Assembly: GCA_963678465.1 (NCBI GenBank)
Contig: OY782858.1
Location: 2,604,001-2,668,000, forward strand
Reading direction: 5' to 3'
DNA from: Paludibacter sp963678465
Lineage (GTDB): Bacteria > Bacteroidota > Bacteroidia > Bacteroidales > Paludibacteraceae
DNA: 64,000 nucleotides
Below the pieces are notes generated by a model that saw only the letters and a program-made list of their open reading frames with translations, had not been told where the DNA came from and did no database searches. A program made the position numbers and the translations under genes. Shown piece by piece: positions 36,790 through 45,424 of the stretch; position 1 is the first letter of the stretch, and every line of letters starts with the position of its first letter.

Positions 36790-38526
36790 TTATTTTAATC
36801 CGTCCTTAATTTTAAGCTTCAGACTTTCTGAGGTGCTGTCAAATTCGAACGATTTTTTCCACATTTCCACCGCTTTGGTTTCATCTCCGCTTTTCCACAG
36901 AATATCGCCGTAATGATCATATATCACGCCGGCTTCGTATCCGGGTTTCAGGTTGTCGATGGCTCTTTCGATGTAAAATTTTGCAAGCGAATAATTTCCC
37001 TGTTTATAAAAAATCCAGGCATAAGTATCGAGATAAGTTGTATTATCAGGCTCTTTCTCAACAGTTTTAGCACTCATACTCTCAGCTTTCTTCAAATCTA
37101 CATTTTCCTCCGAAAGATAATAGGCATAATTATTCATAACAAATATATTGCCCGGATTAATCTTCAAAGCCTGATCGTAGGATGCAAATGCCTGCTCCTT
37201 GTTGCCGATTTTATAATATATATCGCCTAATTGCGCATAAATATCTGTTTTCAGGGCCATTTCTTTATCGGAAATTACCTCCAGCGCCTGTTGGTTTGTT
37301 TTTAAAGCCGCATCATATTCCTTGAGCTGGAATTGCGTAATTCCTCTGTAAAAATACCATTGTGCCACTTTCGGCAAACTCTCGATGGCACGGGCTGTTA
37401 CATCCAACAATTTAGGATAATTCTGTTCCGAAAGATAAATCTGAATCAGCTGAAACCAGGTTTGTTCATTTTTCTGATTGATGTTCAACATCGATTCAAG
37501 TTCGGAGACAGCCTCGGCATTGCGCTTTCTGAATTGCAAAAACACAGCATAATAGCCATGTACCTGTTCTTCCATCGGGTAACGATCGACCAATAACTTA
37601 AACAGCGACTCTGTTTCGTCAAGTTTCACTGTGTCCTGAATCAGCTTTTGAACATACTGCCCCAAAATCTCTATTTTTTGCTCCACCGCCAGCTGATCTA
37701 TCTTGAGCGCCTTCACGATTGCATCCGTTGCTTTTTGCGGCTCATTCATTTGGTTGTAATAATCCGAGAGCGAAACATATACATAAGGATTTTCGGGATC
37801 CGTTTTCTGAATTTCCTGAAATATCTCAAAAGCTTTCTCAGGCTCGTTCTGCTGCATATAAATATCGCCGCGTACGACCCTGAAACGGGATTCGGAAGGA
37901 TATTTCTGTACAAGTTTATCTATTTCGGCAATTGCTTTTTTAGGTTTTCCCAATTCCCTGTACAAATTAAACTTTTCAATGGCCAGAGATTCATCTATAC
38001 CGGTCATTTTTTCGAGGGCATTAAAAGCATCAATTGCCTTTTGATATTGCTTGTTCTGTTTGAACAGCGAAGTGAGTATCTGATACACCTCTTCCTTTTC
38101 TGGATATTTTTTTTGCAGCTTTTCGGCCACATCAATGGCGTCATCAATTTTCTTGAGCTGAGCGTACGAAGAGATAAGCTGAAGATGATACCACCAGTTT
38201 TGCGGATTGTATTTCAATGCCTTTTCGAAAAAAACAACGGCCTGCTCATTCAGGTTCGCTGCATTGTACAGCATTCCTAATTCCGAAAGCAATCCTGCAT
38301 CCAGCGAGTCGATCTGATAACACATTTTCATGTTTTCGAGCGCCTGATCGTACAAACCTTCTCCTTTAAGCCTGATTCCTTCGTAAAACAGATAATCGAA
38401 ATTTTTCTGTTCTGTTGCCGATAGCCTTGGCTTGCCGTTTTCATGACGCCCCGTTTTAGTCATCACCGAGCACGATGCAAACAACAATAGAAGTGCAGGA
38501 AAAAATAAATATATGCCTTTTTTCAT
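36790..38526 (-). CDS. Tetratricopeptide-repeat lipoprotein
   Basis: The 578-residue protein has a lipoprotein signal (LLLFASC) and about a dozen TPR motifs from about residue 45 onward, for example GLLSELGMLYNAANLNEQAV and IYAQLGDIYYKIGNKEQAF. TPR proteins are interaction scaffolds; this one is likely anchored to the outer membrane facing the periplasm. The position between dut and DUF4292 is conserved across Bacteroidetes as far as I know, but no partner is established. Confidence 0.88.
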   Translation of the reverse strand: MKKGIYLFFPALLLLFASCSVMTKTGRHENGKPRLSATEQKNFDYLFYEGIRLKGEGLYDQALENMKMCYQIDSLDAGLLSELGMLYNAANLNEQAVVFFEKALKYNPQNWWYHLQLISSYAQLKKIDDAIDVAEKLQKKYPEKEEVYQILTSLFKQNKQYQKAIDAFNALEKMTGIDESLAIEKFNLYRELGKPKKAIAEIDKLVQKYPSESRFRVVRGDIYMQQNEPEKAFEIFQEIQKTDPENPYVYVSLSDYYNQMNEPQKATDAIVKALKIDQLAVEQKIEILGQYVQKLIQDTVKLDETESLFKLLVDRYPMEEQVHGYYAVFLQFRKRNAEAVSELESMLNINQKNEQTWFQLIQIYLSEQNYPKLLDVTARAIESLPKVAQWYFYRGITQFQLKEYDAALKTNQQALEVISDKEMALKTDIYAQLGDIYYKIGNKEQAFASYDQALKINPGNIFVMNNYAYYLSEENVDLKKAESMSAKTVEKEPDNTTYLDTYAWIFYKQGNYSLAKFYIERAIDNLKPGYEAGVIYDHYGDILWKSGDETKAVEMWKKSFEFDSTSESLKLKIKDGLK

Positions 38527-38562
38527 CTTTATCTCATTTTTTTCGATGTCAACAACAAGACA

Positions 38563-38997
38563 TCAGTGCTTTCCGGTATGTCCGAAACCACCTTCACCGC
38601 GTTCGCTTTCATCAAGTGCAGTTACCTCCACCCATTCAGCCTGTGCATGTGCCGCTATTACCATTTGGCAAATTCTTTCACCATCATTAATTTCGAATTC
38701 CTCCGCCGATAGGTTGACAAGAATAACGCAAATCTCACCCCGGTAATCAGCATCTATTGTTCCGGGCGAATTAAGTACCGTAATGCCTTTTTTAATGGCC
38801 AAACCACTGCGTGGACGAATTTGTGCTTCGTATCCCTCGGGAAGCTGAATGTACAAGCCTGTAGGAATCAATTTTCGTTCCAATGGTTTGATAATAATCG
38901 ACTCTTCTAAATTTGCACGGATATCCATCCCCGCCGAATAAGCTGTAGCATATTCCGGAACAGCATGTTTCGAACGATTTACTATTTTGATTTGCAT
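38563..38997 (-). CDS. dut: dUTP diphosphatase
   Basis: The 144-residue trimeric enzyme hydrolyses dUTP to dUMP, which keeps uracil out of DNA and feeds dTMP synthesis. Visible motifs are AGMDIRA (motif 1), RPRSGLA (motif 2), GTIDADYRGE (motif 3), ERICQMVI (motif 4) and the C-terminal RGEGGFGHTGK (motif 5, where family members usually have GGFGSTG). It is the first gene of the leftward run dut-TPR-DUF4292-envC-like. Confidence 0.95.
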   Translation of the reverse strand: MQIKIVNRSKHAVPEYATAYSAGMDIRANLEESIIIKPLERKLIPTGLYIQLPEGYEAQIRPRSGLAIKKGITVLNSPGTIDADYRGEICVILVNLSAEEFEINDGERICQMVIAAHAQAEWVEVTALDESERGEGGFGHTGKH

Positions 38998-39504
38998 TTA
39001 ATTATCTGTTATTTATCCCGACTAAGGTCGGAGTTACTATTCATTAGTTAATAAAAAGAAGACAAACAGCACATTACTGATTTAGTAATACGACATTCTA
39101 GTATTCTTATTATTTATTTGAATATAAAAATTTTATCTTTGTAAAAAACATTTGACTTAGCTACAAAAATACAAATTTTTATTGTTAACGGTTTGTAGTG
39201 TGTCACTAAAAAATATTTTTTAAGCTTTTACAAAACATAAATCGTTTTTTAATGGGGAAAAGAGCCGGAAGCAGGCACTTTCGGGGGAAGTAATCTGATT
39301 ACAAACAACCATTCCATCTGTAAACCCGAGCACTTCAACAATTACAAAACAAGGTATTATCCTCCGGGAATCAAAGGCAATCGCCGGCATTGATTTCAAC
39401 CCTTTACAAACGATTGAGCATGTGTATAAAGAAAAATTGCAGGAGATAGAGATGCAATCCGCTTTTTATGCCTGCTTCTTTCTCCTTAGAAAAATGCAGG
39501 CACT
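38998..39504. other. Gene-less stretch between dut and the Rieske-like gene
   Basis: A plus-strand TATCTTTG box lies at 39134-39141 but no real gene follows. The frame 39299-39514 (plus) stays open for 71 codons without a start codon and is unlike any family I know; it may be a decayed remnant. A small hairpin CCGAC-TAAG-GTCGG (39021-39034) lies upstream of dut. The 11-mer GCAGGCACTTT occurs twice (near 39270 and 39495). Confidence 0.4.
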
Positions 39505-39984
39505 TTATCTGTAAATGAACAAAACATCGTTGGAAAGTGATGTTTTATAGCGTTTCAACACTTCGGTAGCCGGACCTGATTTAAGATCGGGAGCGCCTGC
39601 ACCAAAAAGCAAGTTGTAGACCGACCCACACTTTTCGCACTTCACCTCTCCCAATCGATCTTTCACCGGATAAACCCTTACATCCCCTTTGGCTTCGTAG
39701 GGACAAGCCATATCGAAGGCGTGGTAAATGGTGTTACCGCTATCATCCAAATCTACGTCCGAATACACAAGGATGCCTCCAAAACCTATGCGATCGGTTT
39801 CATTTATCCTCTTTTCGAAAAGCAAAAACTGATTGGTTGAATTTTTGAACGTGGAATAAGTACTTGTCAGATTCAACTGCAAACCTACAGGGTACGAAGG
39901 AATGGACGATACATAATTGTCGTCGCATCCACTCCAAATGACCACTATAAAAAAGGCTAAAAATAGCCTGAGACGGTAAAACAT
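39505..39984 (-). CDS. Rieske-like lipoprotein lacking the histidine ligands
   Basis: The 159-residue protein has a lipoprotein signal ending WSGC and a C-terminal Rieske-like layout: MACPYEAKGD followed by CEKCGSVYNLLFGAGAPDLKSGPAT. In true Rieske proteins the 2Fe-2S cluster is held by CxH and CxxH; here the corresponding residues read CPY and CEKCG, so the histidines are missing. It may bind another metal, a disulfide, or none. It is a monocistronic gene on the minus strand between two gene-poor gaps. Confidence 0.65.
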   Translation of the reverse strand: MFYRLRLFLAFFIVVIWSGCDDNYVSSIPSYPVGLQLNLTSTYSTFKNSTNQFLLFEKRINETDRIGFGGILVYSDVDLDDSGNTIYHAFDMACPYEAKGDVRVYPVKDRLGEVKCEKCGSVYNLLFGAGAPDLKSGPATEVLKRYKTSLSNDVLFIYR

Positions 39985-40066
39985 TGTTGATTCTTTTTTT
40001 CGTTTTCCAAAGCAAAAAAAGGATTGGAAAAGCTGAAAATACAGTTTTTATTTTTTGTTGAAAAGA

Positions 40067-41068
40067 TTAGCCTAATTCGCCAATGCGCCACAATTCATCA
40101 TCCGTAAAATCGGGAGTTTTGAGCGCATCTATATTGTCCTGCAACTGTTTCACCGAACTGGTGCCCACAATTACTGAATTCACCTGTTTTTGATGAAGAC
40201 ACCAGACCAAAGCCATCTGTGCCAATGTCTGTCCTCTTTGAGCAGCTATATCGTTGAGTTGGCTGATTCTTGCAACAAGTTCGGGAGTAATCTGACTCGA
40301 TTGCAGGAAACCGTAACTGTGTGCCGCACGCGAGTTTTCGGGTATTCCGTTCAGGTATTTATCGCTTAACATTCCCTGTGCCAATGGCGAGAATCCTATA
40401 AATCCAACGCTATTCTCGGAAGCCAGTGGCAACACTTCCCGCTCAATTTCGCGGGAAAAGATGCTGTATTTTCCCTGATAAATCAAACAGGGCGTTCCGT
40501 TTTCCTTCAAAATACGATAAGCTTCACGCGCTTTGTCTTCGGGGTATTTCGAAATCCCGACATACAAAGCTTTTCCCTGTTTCACCATGTCGGACAAGGC
40601 ACCCATTGTTTCTTCAAGCGGAGTGTTCGGGTCGTAGCGATGCGAATAGAAAATATCCACATAATCGAGTTTCATGCGCTTCAGACTTTGTTCCAGGCTG
40701 GCGATTAAGTACTTTCTTGATCCGCCATCGCCATAAGGTCCAGACCACATGTCATGTCCGGCTTTGGTGCTAATGATCATCTCGTCGCGATAGGACGAGA
40801 AATGGTCTTTCAGTATCCTGCCAAAATTTTTCTCGGCACTACCAAAAGGAGTTCCGTAATTGTTGGCCAGATCGAAATGTGTGATGCCATTGTCGAAAGC
40901 ATGTTTTATCATTTTCAAGGCTTCGTCGGCATCATCCACATCACCGAAGTTGTGCCATAAACCAAGCGAAATCTTTGGCAATTGTAGTCCGCTTTTTCCA
41001 CAATAGTTATAGCCTACCCCGTTGTTATATCGTTGAGGGCTCGGAATGTATTTTTCGGTATGTGACAT
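40067..41068 (-). CDS. Aldo/keto reductase (YghZ / Kv-beta-like)
   Basis: The 333-residue NADPH-dependent oxidoreductase (start at the ATG at 41068, giving MSHTEKYIPSPQRYNNGVGY) shows HFDLANNYG (Asp and catalytic Tyr), STKAGH (Lys), IFYSHRYDP (His) and the NADPH-binding IVGTSSVKQLQDNI. It resembles E. coli YghZ, an L-glyceraldehyde 3-phosphate reductase that detoxifies triose derivatives. The same frame stays open 69 nt farther upstream, but that part is made of the repeat words at 41069-41165 and is not coding. Confidence 0.92.
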   Translation of the reverse strand: MSHTEKYIPSPQRYNNGVGYNYCGKSGLQLPKISLGLWHNFGDVDDADEALKMIKHAFDNGITHFDLANNYGTPFGSAEKNFGRILKDHFSSYRDEMIISTKAGHDMWSGPYGDGGSRKYLIASLEQSLKRMKLDYVDIFYSHRYDPNTPLEETMGALSDMVKQGKALYVGISKYPEDKAREAYRILKENGTPCLIYQGKYSIFSREIEREVLPLASENSVGFIGFSPLAQGMLSDKYLNGIPENSRAAHSYGFLQSSQITPELVARISQLNDIAAQRGQTLAQMALVWCLHQKQVNSVIVGTSSVKQLQDNIDALKTPDFTDDELWRIGELG

Positions 41069-41165
41069 TGAAATGAAGAATTTGAAGATTTGAGAATTCG
41101 AAGATTTGAGAATTCGTGAATTCGAATGTTCGAACATTCAAATTCTCAAATTTTCAAACCCTTTC
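41069..41165. repeat. Palindromic word-like repeat between the reductase and lemA
   Basis: The gap is built from variations on GAATT and TTTGAG words. GAATGTTCGAACATTC (41124-41139) is a perfect palindrome, and TTTGAGAATT (41105-41114) pairs with AATTCTCAAA (41141-41150). The phrase CAAATTCTCAAATTTTCAAA recurs near 50236 and 50535, so it belongs to a dispersed family. Confidence 0.6.
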
Positions 41166-41180
41166 ATCCTATATTTGTGT

Positions 41181-41771
41181 TTAGAACTTTACTTCAGGTG
41201 CTTTTTCGCTTCCTTCTTCTGCTTCGAAATAGGCTTTCTTTTCAAATCCGGCCAACGAAGCTACAATATTGGTTGGGAATTTGCGAACTGTTGCATTAAA
41301 TTCTTTCGATAATTCATTGAACCTGCCACGTTCGGTAGCGATACGGTTTTCAGTACCTTCCAACTGTGCCTGTAATTCAAGGAAGTTTTGATTGGCTTTC
41401 AATTCAGGATAGTTTTCGGTAATCATCAGTAACTTTCCTAAAGCCGAGCTTAATTCTCCCTGAGCAGCCTGATATTGTTGCAATTTTTCAGGAGTCAGAT
41501 TGTTAGGGTCAACTGTTATTTGAGTTGCTTTGGCACGTGCAGCCACCACTCCTTCGAGGGTTTCGCTTTCGTGAGAAGCATAACCTTTTACAGTGGACAC
41601 AAGATTAGGAATCAAATCGGCACGACGCTGATACTGATTTTCAACATTGGCCCACTGTCCGCTTACCGCCTCGTCCTTAGTTACCAAACCGTTGTATTTC
41701 GAAACTCCCCAAAAGATGGCAAGGATAAGAATACCTGCTACCGATAATAGAATGATTGAACTTCTTTTCAT
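41181..41771 (-). CDS. lemA: LemA-family protein
   Basis: The 196-residue protein has one N-terminal membrane helix (about residues 6-22), then the LemA helical-bundle domain: YNGLVTKDEAVSGQWANVENQYQRRADLIPNLVSTVKGYA and the typical IATERGRFNELSKEFNATVRKFPTNIVA segment (quoted in parts). LemA proteins are membrane-associated and poorly understood; they commonly pair with TPM-domain proteins, as here. The function is unknown. Confidence 0.92.
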   Translation of the reverse strand: MKRSSIILLSVAGILILAIFWGVSKYNGLVTKDEAVSGQWANVENQYQRRADLIPNLVSTVKGYASHESETLEGVVAARAKATQITVDPNNLTPEKLQQYQAAQGELSSALGKLLMITENYPELKANQNFLELQAQLEGTENRIATERGRFNELSKEFNATVRKFPTNIVASLAGFEKKAYFEAEEGSEKAPEVKF

Positions 41772-42086
41772 AATGGTCTTATTTTTAATTATTTGTTTTT
41801 TTATAATGATTTAAATTGTAAATGATAAAATAGTAAATAAGTAATTGATATTATTTATTGATATGTTTTTTAATTTCGACCTCTCCCTAAATCCCTCTCC
41901 CGAGGAGAGGGACTTGTCGAGTGAAAAAATAGAACGAATCTCATAGAATGAACTGCTCTGTCCCCTTTCTCCTTGGGAGAAAGGGTTAGGGATAGAGGTC
42001 TATTCTGTTGAAATTAATCTATAAGGATCAGTTTAACAAACATATCAACAATTATTACCATATACCTAACAAAATAGTAAATAAAA
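41772..42086. repeat. Gap with a 123-bp inverted-repeat element between lemA and the TPM gene
   Basis: Imperfect inverted arms at 41878-41900 (GACCTCTCCCTAAATCCCTC) and 41977-42000 bracket two hairpins, CTCTCCC-GAG-GAGAG and CCCTTTCTCC-TT-GGGAGAAAGGG. The rest is AT-rich with repeated ATAGTAAATA words. The element lies within a lemA-TPM gene pair and has no coding content; it resembles small dispersed non-coding elements. Confidence 0.6.
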
Positions 42087-43424
42087 TTACCATCCACTAG
42101 TGGCACCACCGCCACCCGACATTCCACCGCCGAAACTTCCGCCACCACTGAATCCACCGCCGCCAAAACCTCCGCGACCGCTAAATATACCTCCTGCCAC
42201 AGCTCCTCCCACTAATGCACCGCTATTGCGTTGCAAACGAGGAATGTTATCGTTGTGATGTTCTTCGTATCCACAGAATTTACAATGAAAAGTGACCCGT
42301 TCGGTACCGGCGCTGATATATGTAGGTGCTACTACTGTGCGTTTATCTTTCAAAATAAATGCTTTTGTATTACATTTCGGACAATTACTGTAGGCACTTG
42401 GTTTATCAAGGGTAAAAATAGCTTCGTTTTTACAGCTATCGCACACAAAGACGTCATAGTCCACAGCATGTAGTTGTTCTTCGAATTGTTGCGCCAGCTT
42501 GAGATGTGCATCTTCCTGTTTTTCGCTCAAAATATGCATTTTACCTCCACATTCATTGCACTGAATCGGCTCGCGACGAATTTTCCGCATCAACACTTTA
42601 GCGTAAAGGTTCGCCGGAATTGTTGTGAAAGGAACAACAAGCAGCAATACGATCAGTTCGAATGCTAATTTCAATAGAATAATTGCAACAAAGCCAATGA
42701 TCGGTACCAATACCGCAATCAGCATCAAGGCACTCGTTTTATTGCTTTTGATAACTTTGTAACGGGCTATATTGTTCGGATAACGCGCATCTTTTCTTAC
42801 TTTATTTACAATATTGTTCACCCATACAAGTGAAAGAATGATAAGGATCAAATAAACCCCTGCTGCAAGTGGTAAAACTTCGTTCCAGGCAATGGGAGTT
42901 TCGGCTTTTGTTTCGAAAGGTTCGTTTTTTACAGTACTCACTATTCTTTGCACCCCTGCCAACATCCCCGCATCATAATCTTCGTTTTTGAATTCGGGAA
43001 TCATTGCCTGTGTTTGAATTCGTTTGCAAATAGCATCGGGCAAAACGCCTTCCAGCCCGTACCCGGTTTCGAAGGTTACTTTTCGTTGATCGAGCACAAA
43101 AAGCACCAACAAACCATTGTTGTTTTGCGACTTCCCTATGCCCCATGTTTTAAACAATGTTGTGGCAAATGATTTAATATCTTCGTAACCGATGGAACTG
43201 ACAGCCACCACTGCTACTTCGGAACCATTTTGGGCCTCTAACGAATCGAGTAATACATTGATGCGCGACACTGCTTCCTGACTTAAAATACCATCCGGGT
43301 TACTCACATAAGCATTCGCATCCTGTGTTTTCGGATTAGGAATTGTACTGACAGTATACTCTGTCCCGAAAAGGAAAGAGCTTACCGAAATAAAAATAAG
43401 GATCAGTGTTTTTTTCATCTTCAA
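42087..43424 (-). CDS. TPM-domain membrane protein with zinc ribbons and Gly-rich tail
   Basis: The 445-residue protein has a signal peptide, a TPM domain (about 25-165, with YVSNPDGILSQEAVSRIN and NGLLVLFVLDQRKVTFETGYG), membrane helices around 180 and 245-275, two zinc-ribbon-like Cys clusters (CNECGG with CDSCKNE, and CPKCNTK with CKFCGYE) and a Gly/Ser-rich tail ending TSGW. TPM proteins with LemA are widespread. TPM domains in plants (TLP18.3) help PSII repair; the bacterial role is unclear. It is 6 bp from the FKBP gene and probably co-transcribed. Confidence 0.9.
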   Translation of the reverse strand: MKMKKTLILIFISVSSFLFGTEYTVSTIPNPKTQDANAYVSNPDGILSQEAVSRINVLLDSLEAQNGSEVAVVAVSSIGYEDIKSFATTLFKTWGIGKSQNNNGLLVLFVLDQRKVTFETGYGLEGVLPDAICKRIQTQAMIPEFKNEDYDAGMLAGVQRIVSTVKNEPFETKAETPIAWNEVLPLAAGVYLILIILSLVWVNNIVNKVRKDARYPNNIARYKVIKSNKTSALMLIAVLVPIIGFVAIILLKLAFELIVLLLVVPFTTIPANLYAKVLMRKIRREPIQCNECGGKMHILSEKQEDAHLKLAQQFEEQLHAVDYDVFVCDSCKNEAIFTLDKPSAYSNCPKCNTKAFILKDKRTVVAPTYISAGTERVTFHCKFCGYEEHHNDNIPRLQRNSGALVGGAVAGGIFSGRGGFGGGGFSGGGSFGGGMSGGGGATSGW

Positions 43425-43430
43425 TATTTT

Positions 43431-43904
43431 TTAAAATTGAGTTCTCGAGTCCAGCAGTTCTATTTCAAAAATCAATGTTGAGTAAGGAGGAATGTCACCA
43501 TACTTTTCATCTCCATAGGCTAAATCGGCCGGGATATAAAAAACATAACGTCCTCCAACATTCATTTTTCGAATACCTTCTACCCAGCCTGGCATCAAAG
43601 CAGATAACCGATATTCAAAACTATCATTTGACTCAAAAACAGTTCCATCAATTAACGTCCCTTTGTATTTTACTGTTATTATGCTATTCACATCCGGTTT
43701 TCCCATTTCGCCCTGATGAATCACTTTGTAACACAAGCCGCTTTCGGTCCTATGGAAACCCGCATCGTTTTCATGTTTTTCAAAATATTTTTCAATCCAT
43801 TGTTTGTTGAGAATTTTCCAGTCAGCATATTTGTCTTCTTCGCACGAAGCAAGCGTTAATGTTATTACTAACAAAAGAAAAGGTAAAAAAGTTATACGTT
43901 TCAT
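43431..43904 (-). CDS. FKBP-type peptidyl-prolyl cis-trans isomerase lipoprotein
   Basis: The 157-residue protein has a lipoprotein signal ending LASC and a FKBP domain (about 55-155): ITVKYKGTLIDGTVFES, MPGWVEGIRKMNVGGRYVFYIPADLAYGD and PYSTLIFEIELLD. It likely folds exported proteins in the periplasm. It sits between lutB (21 bp) and the TPM gene (6 bp), so these minus-strand genes may form one transcript. Confidence 0.92.
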   Translation of the reverse strand: MKRITFLPFLLLVITLTLASCEEDKYADWKILNKQWIEKYFEKHENDAGFHRTESGLCYKVIHQGEMGKPDVNSIITVKYKGTLIDGTVFESNDSFEYRLSALMPGWVEGIRKMNVGGRYVFYIPADLAYGDEKYGDIPPYSTLIFEIELLDSRTQF

Positions 43905-43925
43905 TTTAGTTCTGTTATTTTGCAG

Positions 43926-45299
43926 TTATTTATTTTTATTCTTATATTGTTGAGAAAACGATTTTTTAGCAAACTCAGGCATAGAACGTGAAGGACCCCA
44001 TCCCAACCAATTCAGCGGTTTAGTGCCGAAAGATTTAATTCCTCCGGGAATCATATCAAATCCAATTCTTTTCGATCCCATAAGCTGAAAACCCTGCATC
44101 AGCATTTTTTCAGTTCGCGGACGTAAATTTTGTTCTACCGCCTTTCTTCTGTTGGCCAGGAGAATGTCGGTCAGCGGTATTTTTACAGGACAAACTTCAA
44201 CGCATTTACCACAAAGGGTCGATGCAAAACTCAAATGCGAAAAACCTTTGAATCCACGCAGGTGAGGCGTCAGTACCGAACCTATGGGGCCACTGTAAGT
44301 TGTATCGTAGGTGTAACCACCAATTGTTTTATATACAGGACAACCATTCAGACAAGCACCGCAACGAATGCAGGCCAACGATTCATAAGCTTCGTCATCG
44401 GCATACACATTGGTGCGTCCGTTATCGAGTAAAATAACTATCATCTTTTCAGGTCCATCCACTTCGTTGTCTTTCCGCGGACCTGTAAAGATAGTATTAT
44501 AAGCCGTTATTTGCTGACCCGTTCCATGTGCTGCCAGCAAAGGATAAAATAAACCCAACTGATTCATTTTCGGTATTATCTTTTCAATACCTGCTATCAC
44601 TATGTGCACTTTCGGGAAAGCTGTTGTCATCAATCCATTGCCTTCGTTTTCGGTCACCGAAATGCCTCCTATGTCGGCAATCAGGAAATTAGCACCTGTA
44701 ACTCCCACCTGAGCACTTGTATATTTCTTTCGAAGTACCTGACGAACGTATTCGGTCATTTCTTCGGGCGTACTGTCAATGGGCGTATTGAACTTTTCGT
44801 TGAAAAGCTTTGCAATGTCGCCTTTTGATTTGTGCATGGCCGGTGTTACAATATGGTAAGGTCGCTCACCTGCCACCTGTACAATAAATTCACCCAAATC
44901 AGTCTCCACCGACTCGCAACCCACACTTTCGGCAATATGGTTTAGTTCTATCTCCTCGGTGGTCATCGATTTGCTTTTTACCAACAAACGCGCCTCGTTG
45001 TCCTTCAAAATCTGCTTTATGTAAGCTGTTGCCTCTTCTGTATCTTTTGCCCAAAACACTTCAGCACCATTTGCCGATATTTTTTCTTCGAATTCGAGCA
45101 GGTAACTGTCCCAATGTTGCAACACATCGCGTTTGATGGCTGCGGCATTGTGTTTGGCAAGCTCTACATTTTTATAACGTGCCATTCCTTTACTCACCGC
45201 TGCATCGTAACGCGAGATATTGAACTGAATCGTTTTCCGGTGACCTTCATCGGAAGAGATTTTCTCAGCTGCAATTTTAAAGGCCTGACTATTCGACAT
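43926..45299 (-). CDS. lutB: Lactate utilisation iron-sulfur protein (LutB/LldF type)
   Basis: The 457-residue protein has an LUD domain (about 65-300, TAYIKQILKDNEARLLVKSKSM, GVTGANFLIADIGGISVTE) followed by two 4Fe-4S cluster sites, CIRCGACLNGCPVY and CGKCVEVCPVKIPL. LutABC oxidises L-lactate to pyruvate. Here neither lutA nor lutC lies next to it: the neighbours are an FKBP and a coiled-coil protein. The subunits must be elsewhere, or it has a different role. Confidence 0.9.
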   Translation of the reverse strand: MSNSQAFKIAAEKISSDEGHRKTIQFNISRYDAAVSKGMARYKNVELAKHNAAAIKRDVLQHWDSYLLEFEEKISANGAEVFWAKDTEEATAYIKQILKDNEARLLVKSKSMTTEEIELNHIAESVGCESVETDLGEFIVQVAGERPYHIVTPAMHKSKGDIAKLFNEKFNTPIDSTPEEMTEYVRQVLRKKYTSAQVGVTGANFLIADIGGISVTENEGNGLMTTAFPKVHIVIAGIEKIIPKMNQLGLFYPLLAAHGTGQQITAYNTIFTGPRKDNEVDGPEKMIVILLDNGRTNVYADDEAYESLACIRCGACLNGCPVYKTIGGYTYDTTYSGPIGSVLTPHLRGFKGFSHLSFASTLCGKCVEVCPVKIPLTDILLANRRKAVEQNLRPRTEKMLMQGFQLMGSKRIGFDMIPGGIKSFGTKPLNWLGWGPSRSMPEFAKKSFSQQYKNKNK

Positions 45300-45424
45300 A
45301 TGTTTTTATAATTGAATAACGTGCCATTTCCAATTGAATAAAAAGAAGTGAAACAGCACCTGACCGGTTTATGATTGTTGCATTATTTTATTCAGCTTAC
45401 TCAAATCCTTATTATCTTAAACGT

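Noticed and set aside
39299..39514. Possible gene or gene remnant
   Set aside because: The frame has no start codon until near its end and resembles no known family; it could be a relic, but there is not enough support to call a pseudogene.
41069..41137. N-terminal extension of the aldo/keto reductase
   Set aside because: The extra 23 codons are made of the dispersed repeat words; the family alignment starts at MSHTEKYIPSPQRY.
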